The notes beneath the pieces were generated by a model that worked only from the letters and a program-made list of their open reading frames with translations, searched no databases and was not told the DNA's origin. From assembly GCA_004369045.1 (NCBI GenBank), contig ML213506.1, positions 631,512 through 695,511 on the forward strand: DNA of 64,000 nucleotides, written 5' to 3'. Numbering within the stretch: position 1 is the stretch's first letter; each line of letters opens with the position of its first letter. The translations under genes and the position numbers were made by a program. Source of the DNA: Heliocybe sulcata (taxonomy: Eukaryota; Basidiomycota; Agaricomycetes; Gloeophyllales; Gloeophyllaceae). Positions 63,866-64,000 of the stretch are shown here, one piece after another.

Positions 63866-64000
63866 GTGTTTCTCTCTTTCCTTTCATATTTCTTGAAATC
63901 GGTTCCATGCTTCCACATTGCCCTCTATCTGTGTCCTTATCCTGTTGCTGTTGTATTATATACGCTTCTACTGTATCATATTTTCACCTTCATTTTTCGT
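63866..64000. other. 3' flank of the GRF gene
   Basis: 135 bp, pyrimidine- then AT-rich (tgtattatatacgct near 63951); probably the 3' UTR and poly(A) region of the GRF gene. Nothing else is seen before the window ends. Confidence 0.4.

Overview
The window looks like nuclear DNA of a mushroom-forming basidiomycete (Agaricomycetes). Genes are dense and lie on both strands. Almost every coding region is cut by introns of about 50-65 nt with GT..AG ends, coding DNA is GC-rich, and the gene set is typically fungal (Con-6 protein, HOG-pathway Pbs2, Yak1, a long F-box protein, an expansin/GH45-like wall protein, NAD formate dehydrogenase). There are no operons. Neighbours share short divergent promoters or converge tail to tail. 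Exon coordinates were worked out by hand from splice sites and reading phase. For every multi-exon model the exon lengths add up to a whole number of codons.

Layout. 1-1910: 3' part of a LINE with RNase H and a 62-base poly(A) tail, ending 168 bp before TAF4. 2.1-7.9 kb: TAF4 (TFIID), a membrane-anchored secretory cyclophilin, DBP7 (ribosome-assembly helicase). 8.4-16.1 kb, minus strand: a homeodomain regulator, the Wee1 mitotic-inhibitor kinase, a Con-6 stress/conidiation protein. 16.1-21.5 kb: HEM2 (haem synthesis) sitting between two diverged inverted copies of a repeat, each ending in an ~82-bp-period minisatellite. 21.5-25.4 kb: GCN5 histone acetyltransferase and a secreted expansin/GH45-like protein. 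25.4-28 kb: gene-poor, with a broken Pif1/Helitron-type helicase fragment running into a 389-base assembly gap. 28-31.7 kb: F-box protein and formate dehydrogenase. 32.6-40.6 kb: ERD1/EXS protein, SNU23 splicing factor, cytosolic isoleucyl-tRNA synthetase, a ubiquitin-like/BAG co-chaperone. 40.6-44.7 kb: 4.1 kb with no recognisable gene. 44.7-49 kb: PBS2 MAP kinase kinase and a PHOSPHO-type HAD phosphatase. 49.1-54.8 kb: a CASP golgin and TFB1 (TFIIH p62). 56.5-63.9 kb: YAK1 kinase, the proteasome assembly chaperone PSMG4/POC4, and a GRF zinc-finger protein.

The genes do not form one pathway. Most are conserved housekeeping genes (transcription: TAF4, GCN5, TFB1; translation and ribosomes: ILS1, DBP7; splicing: SNU23; secretion: CASP, ERD1, cyclophilin; proteostasis: PSMG4, BAG). 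Three are growth and stress kinases (Wee1, Pbs2, Yak1). I found no clear undescribed system. The least explained structures are the inverted duplication around HEM2, the 4.1-kb gene desert, and a 17-bp perfect hairpin near 55.2 kb.
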